Shown: positions 1 through 8,045 of the stretch, piece by piece
Layout: every line of letters begins with the position of its first letter
Position numbering within the stretch: the first letter of the stretch is position 1
Source of the DNA: Chloroflexota bacterium
Lineage (GTDB): Bacteria > Chloroflexota > UBA11872 > UBA12225 > JAJDUF01
Direction: 5' to 3'
DNA length: 42,674 nucleotides
Assembly (NCBI GenBank): GCA_022824545.1
Contig: JAJDZR010000293.1
Location: 1-42,674 of the forward strand
The notes under the pieces: model-generated
What the model was told of the DNA's origin: nothing
Seen by the model: only the letters and a program-made list of their open reading frames with translations
The model's database searches: none
Translations under genes and position numbers: made by a program

Positions 1-12
1 CATGCTGCGCCC

Positions 13-42
13 GTCCCCCCGTCGGGACGGGGGGACCATAGG
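13..42 (+). repeat. Dispersed GC palindrome, family A copy 1
   Basis: A run of six C, a short loop and a run of six G are followed by ACCATAGG. The unit extends upstream as CATGCTGCGCCCG, which nearly matches the flank of the copy at 31391-31420 (CATGTTGCGCCCG on its minus strand). It lies just before the ribosome-binding site (AAGGAGG, 50-56) of the first gene. It would form a strong hairpin in RNA. It is one of at least five related copies in the window, all between genes. Confidence 0.75.
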
Positions 43-60
43 TGGGCCGAAGGAGGCATC

Positions 61-1125
61 GTGCGCGTCGGGTTCTACTACCACCAGGTGCCGCGGCTGC
101 CACGCGACCATTCACGCAACAATCCCTACGGGGCGATCCTGGCCGAGGGGCTGGAGCGGCTGGGCGTCGAGGTTACGTTCGTTGATGATTTCAGCGAGGC
201 GTTCCTGTACCGGAACCAAGGGCACCTTGACGTGCTACACCATCACTGGCCGCACCACGACTACTATCACGACGATGCCGGCGTCATGCGGCAGCAGATG
301 CGTGCCTTCGTCCATTCCATGGAGTTGGCACGCGAGCTTGGCTACAAGCTGGTCTGGACCGCCCATAACATCTACCCACACAACCGTCGCCACCAAGCGA
401 TTGACCACGAGTGTCGCCTGGAGATCTGCCGCCTGGCAACAGCGATCATCGCGCACTGCGACATGGCCGCGAGCAACGTGCGGACGAAATTCAAGCGCAC
501 CCGGAATCTCTTTGTTATCCCGCATCCCCACTTCATCGGGATTTATCCCGGCACGGTGACGCGCGAGCAGGCCCGCGCTGCCCTCGGTGTGCCCTCCACC
601 GCCTTCGCCTACGGGTTTTTCGGCGGCCTCCTGCCCTACAAGGGGTTGGAGAACCTGATGGAGCGCTTTCGGCGCCTGCCGGGTGACGACTCGTGGCTGT
701 TGATCGCCGGTGGGAACGCCCGCCAGCCGGAGTTCCGGGAGGCCATTCGCCGGCGGGCCGCCCAGCATCCGCGGATCGTCCTTCGTGCCTACGACCGGGC
801 GCCAAGCTCGGATATTGCGCTCATCATGCGCGCAGCCGATGTCATCACCTTGCCGTTCGTGGATACGATGACTTCCGGCTCGCTGATCCTGGCGCTCTCC
901 TGGGGCAAGCCGGTCATTGCTCCCGCGCTCGGGTGCCTGCCGGCAACGGTGCTCCCGGCAGCGGGAAAGCTGTTCGATCCCAGCGACGACGATCCGCTGT
1001 ATGCTGCCATGCTGGAGGCTAGGGAGCTTGACCTCGCAGCAGCATCGTCGGCCGCCCTAGCCTCGGTGCGCCGGTTCGACTGGGACGAGATCGCCGCTGC
1101 GACGTTGCGGGCGTATGAGGCTTGA
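61..1125 (+). CDS. Glycosyltransferase, GT-B fold (GT4-like)
   Basis: This 354-residue protein looks like a GT-B glycosyltransferase that moves a sugar from a nucleotide donor to an unknown acceptor in the cytoplasm. The N-terminal half (about 1-165) begins MRVGFYYH and has the WTAHNIYPH segment often seen in GT4-type enzymes. The C-terminal half (about 175-350) carries the donor-binding Rossmann fold, with FFGGLLPYKGLENL near 190-205 and LPFVDTMTSGSLILALSWGKPV near 262-283. The last stretch sits where GT4 enzymes have EX7E, and the acidic pair is not preserved. The GTG start at 61 is set by AAGGAGG four bases upstream. It heads a plus-strand run of sugar-type genes, with a 65-base gap to the next. 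Family assignment is firm; donor and acceptor are unknown. Confidence 0.85.
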   Translation: MRVGFYYHQVPRLPRDHSRNNPYGAILAEGLERLGVEVTFVDDFSEAFLYRNQGHLDVLHHHWPHHDYYHDDAGVMRQQMRAFVHSMELARELGYKLVWTAHNIYPHNRRHQAIDHECRLEICRLATAIIAHCDMAASNVRTKFKRTRNLFVIPHPHFIGIYPGTVTREQARAALGVPSTAFAYGFFGGLLPYKGLENLMERFRRLPGDDSWLLIAGGNARQPEFREAIRRRAAQHPRIVLRAYDRAPSSDIALIMRAADVITLPFVDTMTSGSLILALSWGKPVIAPALGCLPATVLPAAGKLFDPSDDDPLYAAMLEARELDLAAASSAALASVRRFDWDEIAAATLRAYEA

Positions 1126-1190
1126 GCAGCACGAAAGCCGACGACCGGCGGCACAACCAGGCACATACTTGGCTGGAGAGTGATGCTGAT

Positions 1191-2216
1191 ATGACCGATG
1201 CACCGGTGCGGATCGGCTTTGTCGGGTGTGGCCGGCAGGCCAGCGCGGCATGGTACCCCAACTTTGCCACGATCCCGGCGCTCGACCTGGTAGCGTGCTG
1301 CGACCTGCAAGCCGACCTGGCCGAGCGCAATGCGCGGTTCTACGGCGCCAGGCGGTGGTACACCGGCCTGGCCCGTATGCTCGATGTGGAGGACCTGGAC
1401 GCGGTGATGGTGGTCGGGCCGCCGGCGATGCACTACGCCTGCGGCAAAGCGGTGCTGGCGGCCGGGTTGCCGCTGATGATGGAAAAACCGCCGGCCCCCC
1501 GCACCGAACAGGCCCGCGAACTGGTGGAGTTGGCGGAAGCACAGGGGGTTGTGACCCAGGTCGGCCACAACATGCGCCATGCGCCGGGCGTGGTGAAGCT
1601 CCGTGAGTTGATGCGGAGACCGGCATTTGGCCGCCTGCTATTTCTGGAGAGTCGTTACTTCATGCCCGGCCCGATGTGGCACGATACCGGCAACTACCGC
1701 GCCGGCTGGACGTATATGATCTTTCAGGCCACACACGCCGTGGACTTGGCGCGGTGTATCGGCGGCGAGATCGAAACGGTCTTTGCGGACCTCTCGATGG
1801 GCAAGGAGGGGCGGTTCGCCATTGCGGCGGTGGCGCATTTTCGGAGCGGCGCGACCGGGACGCTGACGCTGACGGGCAACACTCCGAACTGGACCTGTAA
1901 GCTGGAGGCAGAGGGAGACGCCAGGGCACACGTGCGGCTAGAGAACCTCCATACGCTGCATTTCGAGCAGCACACGGAAGAGAGCGGCTATCAGCCGGTA
2001 CCCGGCGTTCCCGGTCGCTACTGGCATCCGGCCACCCGCGATAACGCGGAGCGCCGGGGCGGCTATTGGGGGCAGATGGCGGCCTTTGCCCGCGCCGTGC
2101 AGACGGGTATCCCGGCTTCGCCTACGCTGCGAGACGCCTATCAGTCCCTGCGCGTGTGCGAGGCGTTGCTGGATAGTATCCAGCGCGGTGAGCCGATAGC
2201 AGTACCAACCGATTGA
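1191..2216 (+). CDS. Gfo/Idh/MocA-family NAD(P)-dependent oxidoreductase
   Basis: This 341-residue protein belongs to the Gfo/Idh/MocA family, which oxidises or reduces sugars, inositols or related polyols with NAD(P). The N-terminal Rossmann motif reads RIGFVGCGRQA, and the family EKP motif appears in LMMEKPPAP. The C-terminal half has the usual substrate-domain pattern. The ATG at 1191 is chosen because the Rossmann strand begins five residues later; an upstream TTG at 1122 would add 23 polar residues that no relative needs. It overlaps or abuts its neighbours closely and is probably co-transcribed with them. The substrate is unknown. Its closeness to a lactonase-like gene (3799) fits an oxidation-then-hydrolysis route, but that is inference. 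Confidence 0.88.
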   Translation: MTDAPVRIGFVGCGRQASAAWYPNFATIPALDLVACCDLQADLAERNARFYGARRWYTGLARMLDVEDLDAVMVVGPPAMHYACGKAVLAAGLPLMMEKPPAPRTEQARELVELAEAQGVVTQVGHNMRHAPGVVKLRELMRRPAFGRLLFLESRYFMPGPMWHDTGNYRAGWTYMIFQATHAVDLARCIGGEIETVFADLSMGKEGRFAIAAVAHFRSGATGTLTLTGNTPNWTCKLEAEGDARAHVRLENLHTLHFEQHTEESGYQPVPGVPGRYWHPATRDNAERRGGYWGQMAAFARAVQTGIPASPTLRDAYQSLRVCEALLDSIQRGEPIAVPTD

Positions 2217-2242
2217 GAACCGGAAGGAGGAGGAGCAAAGCG

Positions 2243-2668
2243 ATGAGTAGCGAGCACAGCGACGGCTTCCGAGCGCAGGTCAGGCCGGAGGCCGGGGAGC
2301 ATCACCATGCGGCGATTCGGTGCCGTGACATGAAGCTCCTCATGGACTTCTACGAGCGGGTCATGGGACTGCCCCGGCGTAATATCGCGGGGGATCCCGA
2401 AAATCCGGAGAAGGTCTGGTATCCCGGCCTGCAACTCGTGCATACCGATGACCCACCGGGACCACAAGGGGAGCTGGATCATATCGGCATCTCCGTCAAC
2501 AACATCCGGGAGATCTGCGCCCACGTCGAGGCCTCGGGATTTACCGTGGACAAGCCGGTGGAATCCACCGACAACCCGGAGAAGGGCCAGCGGTTCAGCG
2601 GCGCGTGGCTGACGGACCCCGAAGGGCATACCGTCGAGCTTGTACAGTGGGAGCGGCTGCCGGAGTGA
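2243..2668 (+). CDS. VOC-superfamily (glyoxalase/dioxygenase fold) protein
   Basis: This 141-residue protein has the paired beta-alpha-beta-beta-beta architecture of the vicinal oxygen chelate superfamily, whose members are metal-dependent isomerases, lyases, dioxygenases or binding proteins. It starts with the typical HHAAIRCRDMKLLMDFYERVMGL element, has a central LDHIGISVNN and ends with FSGAWLTDPEGHTVELVQW. His residues in the first and central elements and the Glu in the last are likely metal ligands. The ATG at 2243 follows a strong GGAAGGAGGAGGAG stretch; an upstream start at 2213 would overlap the previous gene and has no such site. Only 12 bases separate it from the next gene. The reaction cannot be predicted. 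Confidence 0.85.
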   Translation: MSSEHSDGFRAQVRPEAGEHHHAAIRCRDMKLLMDFYERVMGLPRRNIAGDPENPEKVWYPGLQLVHTDDPPGPQGELDHIGISVNNIREICAHVEASGFTVDKPVESTDNPEKGQRFSGAWLTDPEGHTVELVQWERLPE

Positions 2669-2680
2669 GGCCGGCGGGGA

Positions 2681-3667
2681 ATGGAGTACCGCAATCTGGG
2701 ACGCACCGGAGTGAAGGCATCCCCCTTCTGCCTGGGCTGCGCCTACTTCGGGATACGGCTGAACGAGGCCGAGTCCGTCCGCCTGGTCCACGCTGCCCTC
2801 GATGCCGGTATCAACTTCTTCGACACCGCCAATGCCTACGCCCTCGGACGATCCGAGGAGTACCTGGGCCAGGGACTCAAGGGCCGGCGCGACGCGGTAG
2901 TGCTGGCGACCAAAGTCAGCGCCCCCATGGGTCATGGGCCGAACGACTCCGGCGGCTCCCGCTACCACATCATGGCCCAAGTGGAGGCCAGTCTGCGCCG
3001 GCTCGGGACCGACCACATTGACCTCTACCAGCTGCACTCCCGTGACCTGACCACGCCGCTGGAGGAGACTCTCCGTGCCCTGGGCGACTTGCAGCAGCAG
3101 GGCAAAGTCCACTACTTCGGCACGTCCAACTCAGTGGCCTGGCGGCTCTGCGAGGCCCTGTGGGCCAGCGACCGACTCGGCATCGCGCCCATCGTCTCGG
3201 AGCAGGCGTCCTACAGCCTGTTCGACCGGGCGCTGGAGGCCGAGGTTTTGCCGTTTTGCATGACTTACGGCACGGCTGTCATCGCCTACGGGCCGCTGGC
3301 CGGCGGGTGGCTCAGCGGCCGGTACCGCCGCGACCAGTCTCCCCCACCCGATTCGCGGTTGGCCGTTCGAGGCACGATGGTCGGCGCCGCGGACGAGGCG
3401 CGGGCATTTGACGTACTGGAACGGCTGGCGCCGCTGGCAGCAGACAGAGGCATCACGCTCAGTCAGTTGGCACTGGGTTGGCTACTCGCGCAGCCCGGAG
3501 TCACCACTGCGCTCATCGGACCGCGTACCGTGGAGCAACTGCACGACAACCTGGGGGCGCTGGCGGTGCAGGTCACGCCTGCGGAACTGGCGGCGATAGA
3601 CGAGATCGTGCCGCCGGGCACCAAAGTGGTCCCTGAGGCACCGGCGCCGGGGGCCATGCTCATCTAG
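2681..3667 (+). CDS. Aldo/keto reductase
   Basis: This 328-residue NADPH-dependent oxidoreductase has the aldo/keto reductase TIM barrel. The catalytic tetrad is visible: Asp48 and Tyr53 in FFDTANAY, Lys78 in LATKVS and His119 in LYQLHSRD. The C-terminal cofactor region includes ALIGPRTVEQLHDN, a typical phosphate-binding segment. Length is normal for the voltage-gated-channel-beta/YghZ-like branch. It lies 12 bases after the VOC gene in the same run and is probably translated from the same message. The substrate is likely a sugar aldehyde or ketone given the neighbours, which is inference. Confidence 0.92.
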   Translation: MEYRNLGRTGVKASPFCLGCAYFGIRLNEAESVRLVHAALDAGINFFDTANAYALGRSEEYLGQGLKGRRDAVVLATKVSAPMGHGPNDSGGSRYHIMAQVEASLRRLGTDHIDLYQLHSRDLTTPLEETLRALGDLQQQGKVHYFGTSNSVAWRLCEALWASDRLGIAPIVSEQASYSLFDRALEAEVLPFCMTYGTAVIAYGPLAGGWLSGRYRRDQSPPPDSRLAVRGTMVGAADEARAFDVLERLAPLAADRGITLSQLALGWLLAQPGVTTALIGPRTVEQLHDNLGALAVQVTPAELAAIDEIVPPGTKVVPEAPAPGAMLI

Positions 3668-3684
3668 CAACGCCGCGGCGCGTG

Positions 3685-3754
3685 CCGTCCCCCCGCAATG
3701 AGGGGGGCCCATTCTCGCGGCGGCTGTCCCCCCGCAGCACGGGGGGATCATAGG
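3685..3754 (+). repeat. Two adjacent family A palindromes (copies 2a and 2b)
   Basis: Two copies lie head to tail between the reductase and lactonase genes. The first, 3685-3712, has CCCCCC-GCAATGA-GGGGGG then CCCAT. The second, 3725-3754, has CCCCCC-GCAGCAC-GGGGGG then ATCATAGG, followed by GGGGGCCGA, which recalls the TGGGCCGA after copy 1. Each would fold as a hairpin in RNA. A terminator role is possible, although no T-tract follows. Confidence 0.7.
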
Positions 3755-3798
3755 GGGGCCGACATTGCCCCTTACCAAGCCCAATCGGAGGTGGTCCC

Positions 3799-4722
3799 GT
3801 GAGCGAGCCATTCGAAGTGCATCATCCGGCTTTCCACCGGCTGATACCTGCGGACAGCACCATTGAGCGGATCGCCGGTGGCTTCTCCTTCACCGAAGGC
3901 CCGGTCTGGCGGGGCGGGGCGCTGCTATTCAGCGATATTCCGGCCAACCGCACCGTGCGTTGGCGGCAGCTGCCGGAAGGGCCGGAAGTGACCACGTTCC
4001 AAACGCCGAGCGGCAAGGCCAACGGCCTGACGCTCGACGCGCAAGGAGACCTCATCCGCTGCGAGCACCAGGGACGCCGCGTGAGCCGGGTAGCACGCGA
4101 CGGCGCTGTCACCACGCTCGCGGATCGGTACCAGGGCAAGCGTCTCAACAGCCCTAACGACGTGGTGGTGAAGTCGGACGGGAGCATCTATTTCACCGAT
4201 CCACCGGCCGGTCTCGGAGCGGTGATGCCGGACCTGGTGCCAAGAGGAATAGCAGAGGCCGAGGCGGCGCAGGAGCTACCGTTCCAGGGCGTGTATCGCC
4301 TCGATACCGGCGGCCGGTTGACCCTGCTGGTGGACGACTTCGCGCTGCCGAACGGGTTGGCCTTCTCGCCGGACGAGCGGCTGCTATACATAGACGATTC
4401 GATCCGCCGGCACGTGCGCGTCTTTGCCGTGCAGCCGGATGGTACGCTGGCGGCCGGTCGCATCTTTGCCGATATGCAATCGCCCGATGAGGGCGCCCCC
4501 GACGGGACGAAGGTGGATGTAGAGGGCCACCTCTATTGCACCGGGCCGGGCGGGACCTGGGTGTATGCGCCCGATGCGACGCTGCTGGGGCGCATCATCA
4601 CCCCCGAGCAGCCGTGCAACGCAGCGTTCGGCGAATCCGACCGAAAGACACTATTTCTCACCGCCCAGACCAGCGTCTATCGTGTGCGCGTGGCGCTGTC
4701 CGGCATACCCGTCGGGCCGTGA
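3799..4722 (+). CDS. SMP-30/gluconolactonase-family (LRE-type) hydrolase
   Basis: This 307-residue protein is a six-bladed beta-propeller of the SMP-30/gluconolaconase/LRE family, most of which hydrolyse sugar lactones with a divalent metal. Expected metal and active-site elements are visible: Glu33 in SFTEGPVW, the Asn pair in RLNSPNDVVV near residue 117, and LPNGLAFSPD near 183. No signal peptide is seen, so it is probably cytoplasmic. The GTG at 3799 follows CGGAGGTGG. A 131-base gap with two palindromes separates it from the reductase, so it may have its own promoter. With the Gfo/Idh dehydrogenase at 1191 it would suit a sugar to lactone to acid sequence, which is inference. Confidence 0.9.
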   Translation: MSEPFEVHHPAFHRLIPADSTIERIAGGFSFTEGPVWRGGALLFSDIPANRTVRWRQLPEGPEVTTFQTPSGKANGLTLDAQGDLIRCEHQGRRVSRVARDGAVTTLADRYQGKRLNSPNDVVVKSDGSIYFTDPPAGLGAVMPDLVPRGIAEAEAAQELPFQGVYRLDTGGRLTLLVDDFALPNGLAFSPDERLLYIDDSIRRHVRVFAVQPDGTLAAGRIFADMQSPDEGAPDGTKVDVEGHLYCTGPGGTWVYAPDATLLGRIITPEQPCNAAFGESDRKTLFLTAQTSVYRVRVALSGIPVGP

Positions 4723-4729
4723 GAGTGAT

Positions 4730-4754
4730 TAGCCGTCAGCCATCAGCAGTCGGC
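4730..4754 (+). repeat. Short tandem heptamer repeat, copy 1
   Basis: Between two convergent genes there are three successive seven-base units, GTCAGCC, ATCAGCA and GTCGGCT. Nearly the same array recurs at 33906-33926. Such heptamer arrays are known from other bacterial genomes. No function is evident. Confidence 0.5.
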
Positions 4755-4778
4755 TCTTCCGCGTCCGGCACATCGGTA

Positions 4779-5522
4779 TTACTCCCAGCGGAAGGTCTTC
4801 ACGGCGAGGGCCGTGCCGACCACGAGCATCCCGCCGAGGATCGCCACCGCATCCCACTGCTCACTCCACCCAAAGCCGAACCATAGCCCTTGCAGCAATT
4901 CCACGGCATAGGTCATGGGGAGCGCTTGGCTGATCTGCTGCATCCAGGCGGGCATCTCCTGGACCGGATACATCACGCCGGAGAGGAATATCTGTGGGAA
5001 GAAGAGCACCATCCCCACTACGCTCGCCACTCGCACCGTCGGTGAGATACTCGCCACCATGTAGCCCACGGCAAAGAAGGCGCCGGTGCTGAGGACGAAC
5101 GCGCCGAGCACACTGAGCCAGAAGCCTCCGAAACTCAAGTCATAGACGACGATCCCGACCAGGATCAACAGCGCCATACCCACGACATTCATCACAAAGA
5201 CCACGACAACTTCGGCGGTGAGATAGGTAAGCGGGCTGATTGGCGTGGCCCGGAAGCGCCGGAGCACCTTGGTCTCCCTGGCTGACGCGGTGTTGTTCGG
5301 GATGCCCATGAACGCCGAGCTACCGATAATCAAGGCGGTGTAGGCCGGAATCATGGCATCCACGACCTTGAAACCGGGCAGCGCCTCGATTTCTATGTCG
5401 CCGAAGATCGAGCCAAATACCACCAGGAGAAGCACGGGAAATACCAATGTGAAGAAGAACGCCGCCGGCTCGCGGTAGAACAGTTTGAATTGCACGACGA
5501 TCAACTGGGCCATTCCCCGCAT
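4779..5522 (-). CDS. ABC-2 type transporter permease
   Basis: This 247-residue integral membrane protein is the permease half of an ABC-2 exporter. It begins MRGMAQLIVVQFKLFYREPAAFFFTLVFP, the usual N-terminal amphipathic stretch leading into the first membrane segment, and has about six hydrophobic segments. The cytoplasmic ETKVLRRFRATPIS motif near residue 82-95 and the LSGVMYPVQEMPAWMQ loop near 177-192 are hallmarks of the family. A second possible ATG lies three codons in. It follows the ATPase gene by nine bases and is surely its partner. Substrate is unknown; drug, lipid or polysaccharide export are all possible. Confidence 0.92.
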   Translation of the reverse strand: MRGMAQLIVVQFKLFYREPAAFFFTLVFPVLLLVVFGSIFGDIEIEALPGFKVVDAMIPAYTALIIGSSAFMGIPNNTASARETKVLRRFRATPISPLTYLTAEVVVVFVMNVVGMALLILVGIVVYDLSFGGFWLSVLGAFVLSTGAFFAVGYMVASISPTVRVASVVGMVLFFPQIFLSGVMYPVQEMPAWMQQISQALPMTYAVELLQGLWFGFGWSEQWDAVAILGGMLVVGTALAVKTFRWE

Positions 5523-5531
5523 GGCGCACCT

Positions 5532-6443
5532 CTATTCGCGCAACGCTCTGCCCGTCAGAGCGAGAAAGACATCGTCCAACGTCGGCTGCTCGCTCCGCAG
5601 GTCCCGGAAACGCCAGCCGTGGTCCTCTACGGCCCGCACGACCTCACTGACGAGCCGATCCCCCTGGCCGTGGACGATCACCCGGTCCCCGCTCGCCTCA
5701 ACCCGTGTGACGTTCGCCAACGACTCCAACTGCTTGGCGTCTATCGTGTCCTCGGCGGTGAACACCACCCGCGTCTCGACGCCGAGGCCGCCGATGAGGT
5801 TCTCCGGGGTGTCGAGGGCTACGATCTTGCCCTGGTCCATGATGGCCACCCGGTCGCAAAGCCGCTCGGCCTCCTCCATGAAGTGCGTGGAAAGGAAGAC
5901 GGTCTTGCCTTTGTCGCGGAGGGACCGCACCAGGTCCCACATCGTCCGCCGGGCCTGCGGGTCGAGGCCCGTGGAGAGCTCGTCGAGAAACACCAGCTCC
6001 GGGTCGTTGACCAGGGCCAACGCGATGAAGAGCCGCTGCTTCTGTCCGCCGGACAACTTGACAAAGGGCGCCTTGAGCCGTTCACCTAAGCCCAGTTGGG
6101 CGATGAGGGGACGCCAATCAATAGACTGCGGGTAGAAGGATGAAAACAGGTCCAGGGCTTCCTGCACCCTGATCCGGTCGAACAAGCTGGATTCCTGTAG
6201 CTGGACGCCGATGCGGCGCCGCAGGTCCGCTCCGGCATCTCCGGGGTCCAGGCCCAGCACGCTGACCGCGCCCCCATCCCGATCTCGCAGGCCCTCCAGG
6301 CACTCGATAGTGGTGGTCTTGCCCGCACCGTTGGGGCCTACCAAGCCAAAGACCTCGTTCTCCGCCACCGAGAACGAGATGCTGTCCACGGCCACGATAG
6401 GGCCGTAGGCTTTGCGTAGCCCACGTACTTCTACGACAGACAA
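5532..6443 (-). CDS. ABC transporter ATP-binding protein (DrrA-like)
   Basis: This protein of about 303 residues is the ATPase partner of the permease at 4779-5522. Walker A is GPNGAGKT (about 36-43), the Q-loop is VQLQESSLF, the signature is LSGGQKQR, Walker B is LVFLDE and the H-loop is STHFMEEAE. A C-terminal extension ending in TLDDVFLALTGRALRE is typical of DrrA-like exporters. The segment after Walker B reads ELSTGLDP where relatives have EPTTGLDP, a Pro-to-Leu change. The start is uncertain: TTG at 6443 has GGGAG eight bases upstream, GTG at 6452 is also possible, and the frame stays open to 6554 but reads as low-complexity Arg/Gly. Confidence 0.88.
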   Translation of the reverse strand: MSVVEVRGLRKAYGPIVAVDSISFSVAENEVFGLVGPNGAGKTTTIECLEGLRDRDGGAVSVLGLDPGDAGADLRRRIGVQLQESSLFDRIRVQEALDLFSSFYPQSIDWRPLIAQLGLGERLKAPFVKLSGGQKQRLFIALALVNDPELVFLDELSTGLDPQARRTMWDLVRSLRDKGKTVFLSTHFMEEAERLCDRVAIMDQGKIVALDTPENLIGGLGVETRVVFTAEDTIDAKQLESLANVTRVEASGDRVIVHGQGDRLVSEVVRAVEDHGWRFRDLRSEQPTLDDVFLALTGRALRE

Positions 6444-6654
6444 TCCTGACACTCCCGGCCCAAGCGCGCCGCCTCGGCCCCGATCAACTCCGGTCAGCCG
6501 CCGGGGACACCTGCGGCCGCCCGGCACTGCCTCCTTAGACCGGCCGCGAGCCAAAAGGTTTCACGGGCCGTGCTGATCCGGGGAAGGGATGCCTCGGCCA
6601 CGCCAGCGGTCGTCTGCTGTGCCATCATGCGGAGGCCCCGGCTACTGAGGAGGG

Positions 6655-7932
6655 TTACGCCGTGGTGTCCGTCTCGGCGGGTGGGGCGGAACGCGCGTGC
6701 CGGACCGGGGACAGCACTAGCCACAGCCCGCCACCTGCCATCAGGACCGCCCCTACGGCCAGCGCTCCCCTGAGGCCTAACGCCTCGGCCAGCGCACCGG
6801 CCAGTAGTGACCCGGCCAGCCGCGCGCCAAGCTCGACGACCTCCAGGCTGGCGTTCACCCGCCCCAACATCCGCTGTGCGGTAATCCCCTGACGGAGGCT
6901 GACTTCGTTGATCTCGTAGACCGCCAGCGCAAAGTCGGCCATTTGTTGCGCTGCCAGCAACGCCCCAGCCAGCAGTAACGGTCCGCGCGCCAGCGGGATC
7001 AGGAACGACGAGAGGCCGTACAGCAGGAATCCGACAGCCAACGTCTTGCCCAGGCCAAACCGGTGGGTCAGCCGGCTGGCGCTCAACGCGCCCAGGATAG
7101 AGGTCGCGCCGCCGATGGCAAAGATGGTCCCCAGCACACCGGGCGCAAAGCCCAGCGTCTCGATGCCGTAGAGTACAATGAGCGTCCCGATGATGCCTCC
7201 ACCGAGGCCCATGCCGACAGCCTTGCTCGCACCGATGGCACGCAGAATCGGGTTGGCGACGACCAGCCGGAGGCCCACGATAATCTCCCGGCGCAGGCTG
7301 GCTTGTGCAGCGGGTGGCGGCGGGGCCGGCTCGGACGTGCGAATCGAGGTCAGCAGCAGGGCAGAGACGAGAAACGTCACGGCGTCCACCGCCGCGACGA
7401 CAATGGCGGAAGAAAGCTGCGCGATCCAGCCGCCCACACTGAAGGCGCCGACCTCCGCGACGGACGCGCTGGCCGACAGGCGACTGTTGGCCGCCACTAG
7501 CTGCTCGCGGCGCACCAAAGATGGGAGGTAGGAACGGTAGGCCACATTGAAGAGGATGGTCAGGAGGCCGTGGAGGAAGGCGATCAGGTACAGCTGCTCG
7601 ATACGCAAAGCGCCGACAAACCAGGCACCTGGGACGGAGCCGAGCAGCGCGGCCCGGAGCAGATCGGCGGCGATGAGCACCGGGCGCCGGCGCAAGCGGT
7701 CTACCCACGCCCCGACGGCGAACCCGCAGAGCAGCGCCGGCAGAACACCGGCGGCGGTCAGCAGCGACAACTGGAACGGCGTGGCCGCCAGGGCCAGGAT
7801 CGCCGTGAGTTGGAGGGCACCGAGCAGCGAGCCGGTGACGGAGACGGTCTGGGCGGACCACAGCTTGAGAAAGTCGCCGTTGCGCCACAGGCTGTCCTGA
7901 CCGGAGGACGGTTGTGGTGGCTGGGGAGGCAT
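6655..7932 (-). CDS. MFS exporter (EntS/MFS_3-like)
   Basis: This 425-residue major facilitator protein has ten to twelve hydrophobic segments and the cytoplasmic loop AVGAWVDRLRRRPVLIAADLLRA near residues 70-92, the form found in MFS_3 exporters related to the enterobactin exporter EntS. The NVAYRSYLPSLVRREQLVAANSR segment near 130-152 supports the same subfamily. It begins MPPQPPQPSS, a soluble lead. It is divergent from the oxidoreductase gene at 8046 and lies 211 bases upstream of the ABC ATPase gene on the same strand. Substrate is unknown. A 507-codon frame that overlaps it on the same strand reads as Arg/Ala/Gly-rich and is a shadow. Confidence 0.9.
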   Translation of the reverse strand: MPPQPPQPSSGQDSLWRNGDFLKLWSAQTVSVTGSLLGALQLTAILALAATPFQLSLLTAAGVLPALLCGFAVGAWVDRLRRRPVLIAADLLRAALLGSVPGAWFVGALRIEQLYLIAFLHGLLTILFNVAYRSYLPSLVRREQLVAANSRLSASASVAEVGAFSVGGWIAQLSSAIVVAAVDAVTFLVSALLLTSIRTSEPAPPPPAAQASLRREIIVGLRLVVANPILRAIGASKAVGMGLGGGIIGTLIVLYGIETLGFAPGVLGTIFAIGGATSILGALSASRLTHRFGLGKTLAVGFLLYGLSSFLIPLARGPLLLAGALLAAQQMADFALAVYEINEVSLRQGITAQRMLGRVNASLEVVELGARLAGSLLAGALAEALGLRGALAVGAVLMAGGGLWLVLSPVRHARSAPPAETDTTA

Positions 7933-7995
7933 CGCAGGCGCTATCTATCACACGGATGCACGCTCGCTGTCCACCCGGCAATTCAAGATCACGGG

Positions 7996-8001
7996 TACAA
8001 T
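7996..8001 (+). promoter_or_regulatory. Possible -10 box for the gene at 8046
   Basis: TACAAT at 7996-8001 sits 45 bases upstream of the ATG at 8046, in the short divergent region between the MFS exporter and the oxidoreductase. No good -35 box is visible 16-18 bases upstream. The call rests on the hexamer and its position only. Confidence 0.3.
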
Positions 8002-8045
8002 CGGGGCTGACGGCCACGCTGGGAGAGAACTGAGGAGCAGGAACG

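Noticed and set aside
2141..3112. A 323-codon minus-strand frame opposite the VOC and reductase genes
   Set aside because: It covers parts of three plus-strand genes with clear motifs and has no recognisable domain of its own.
6494..8017. A 507-codon minus-strand open frame overlapping the MFS exporter
   Set aside because: Its translation is Arg/Ala/Gly/Pro-rich with no motif, and the overlapping 6655-7932 frame encodes a clear MFS protein. It is a GC-rich coding shadow.
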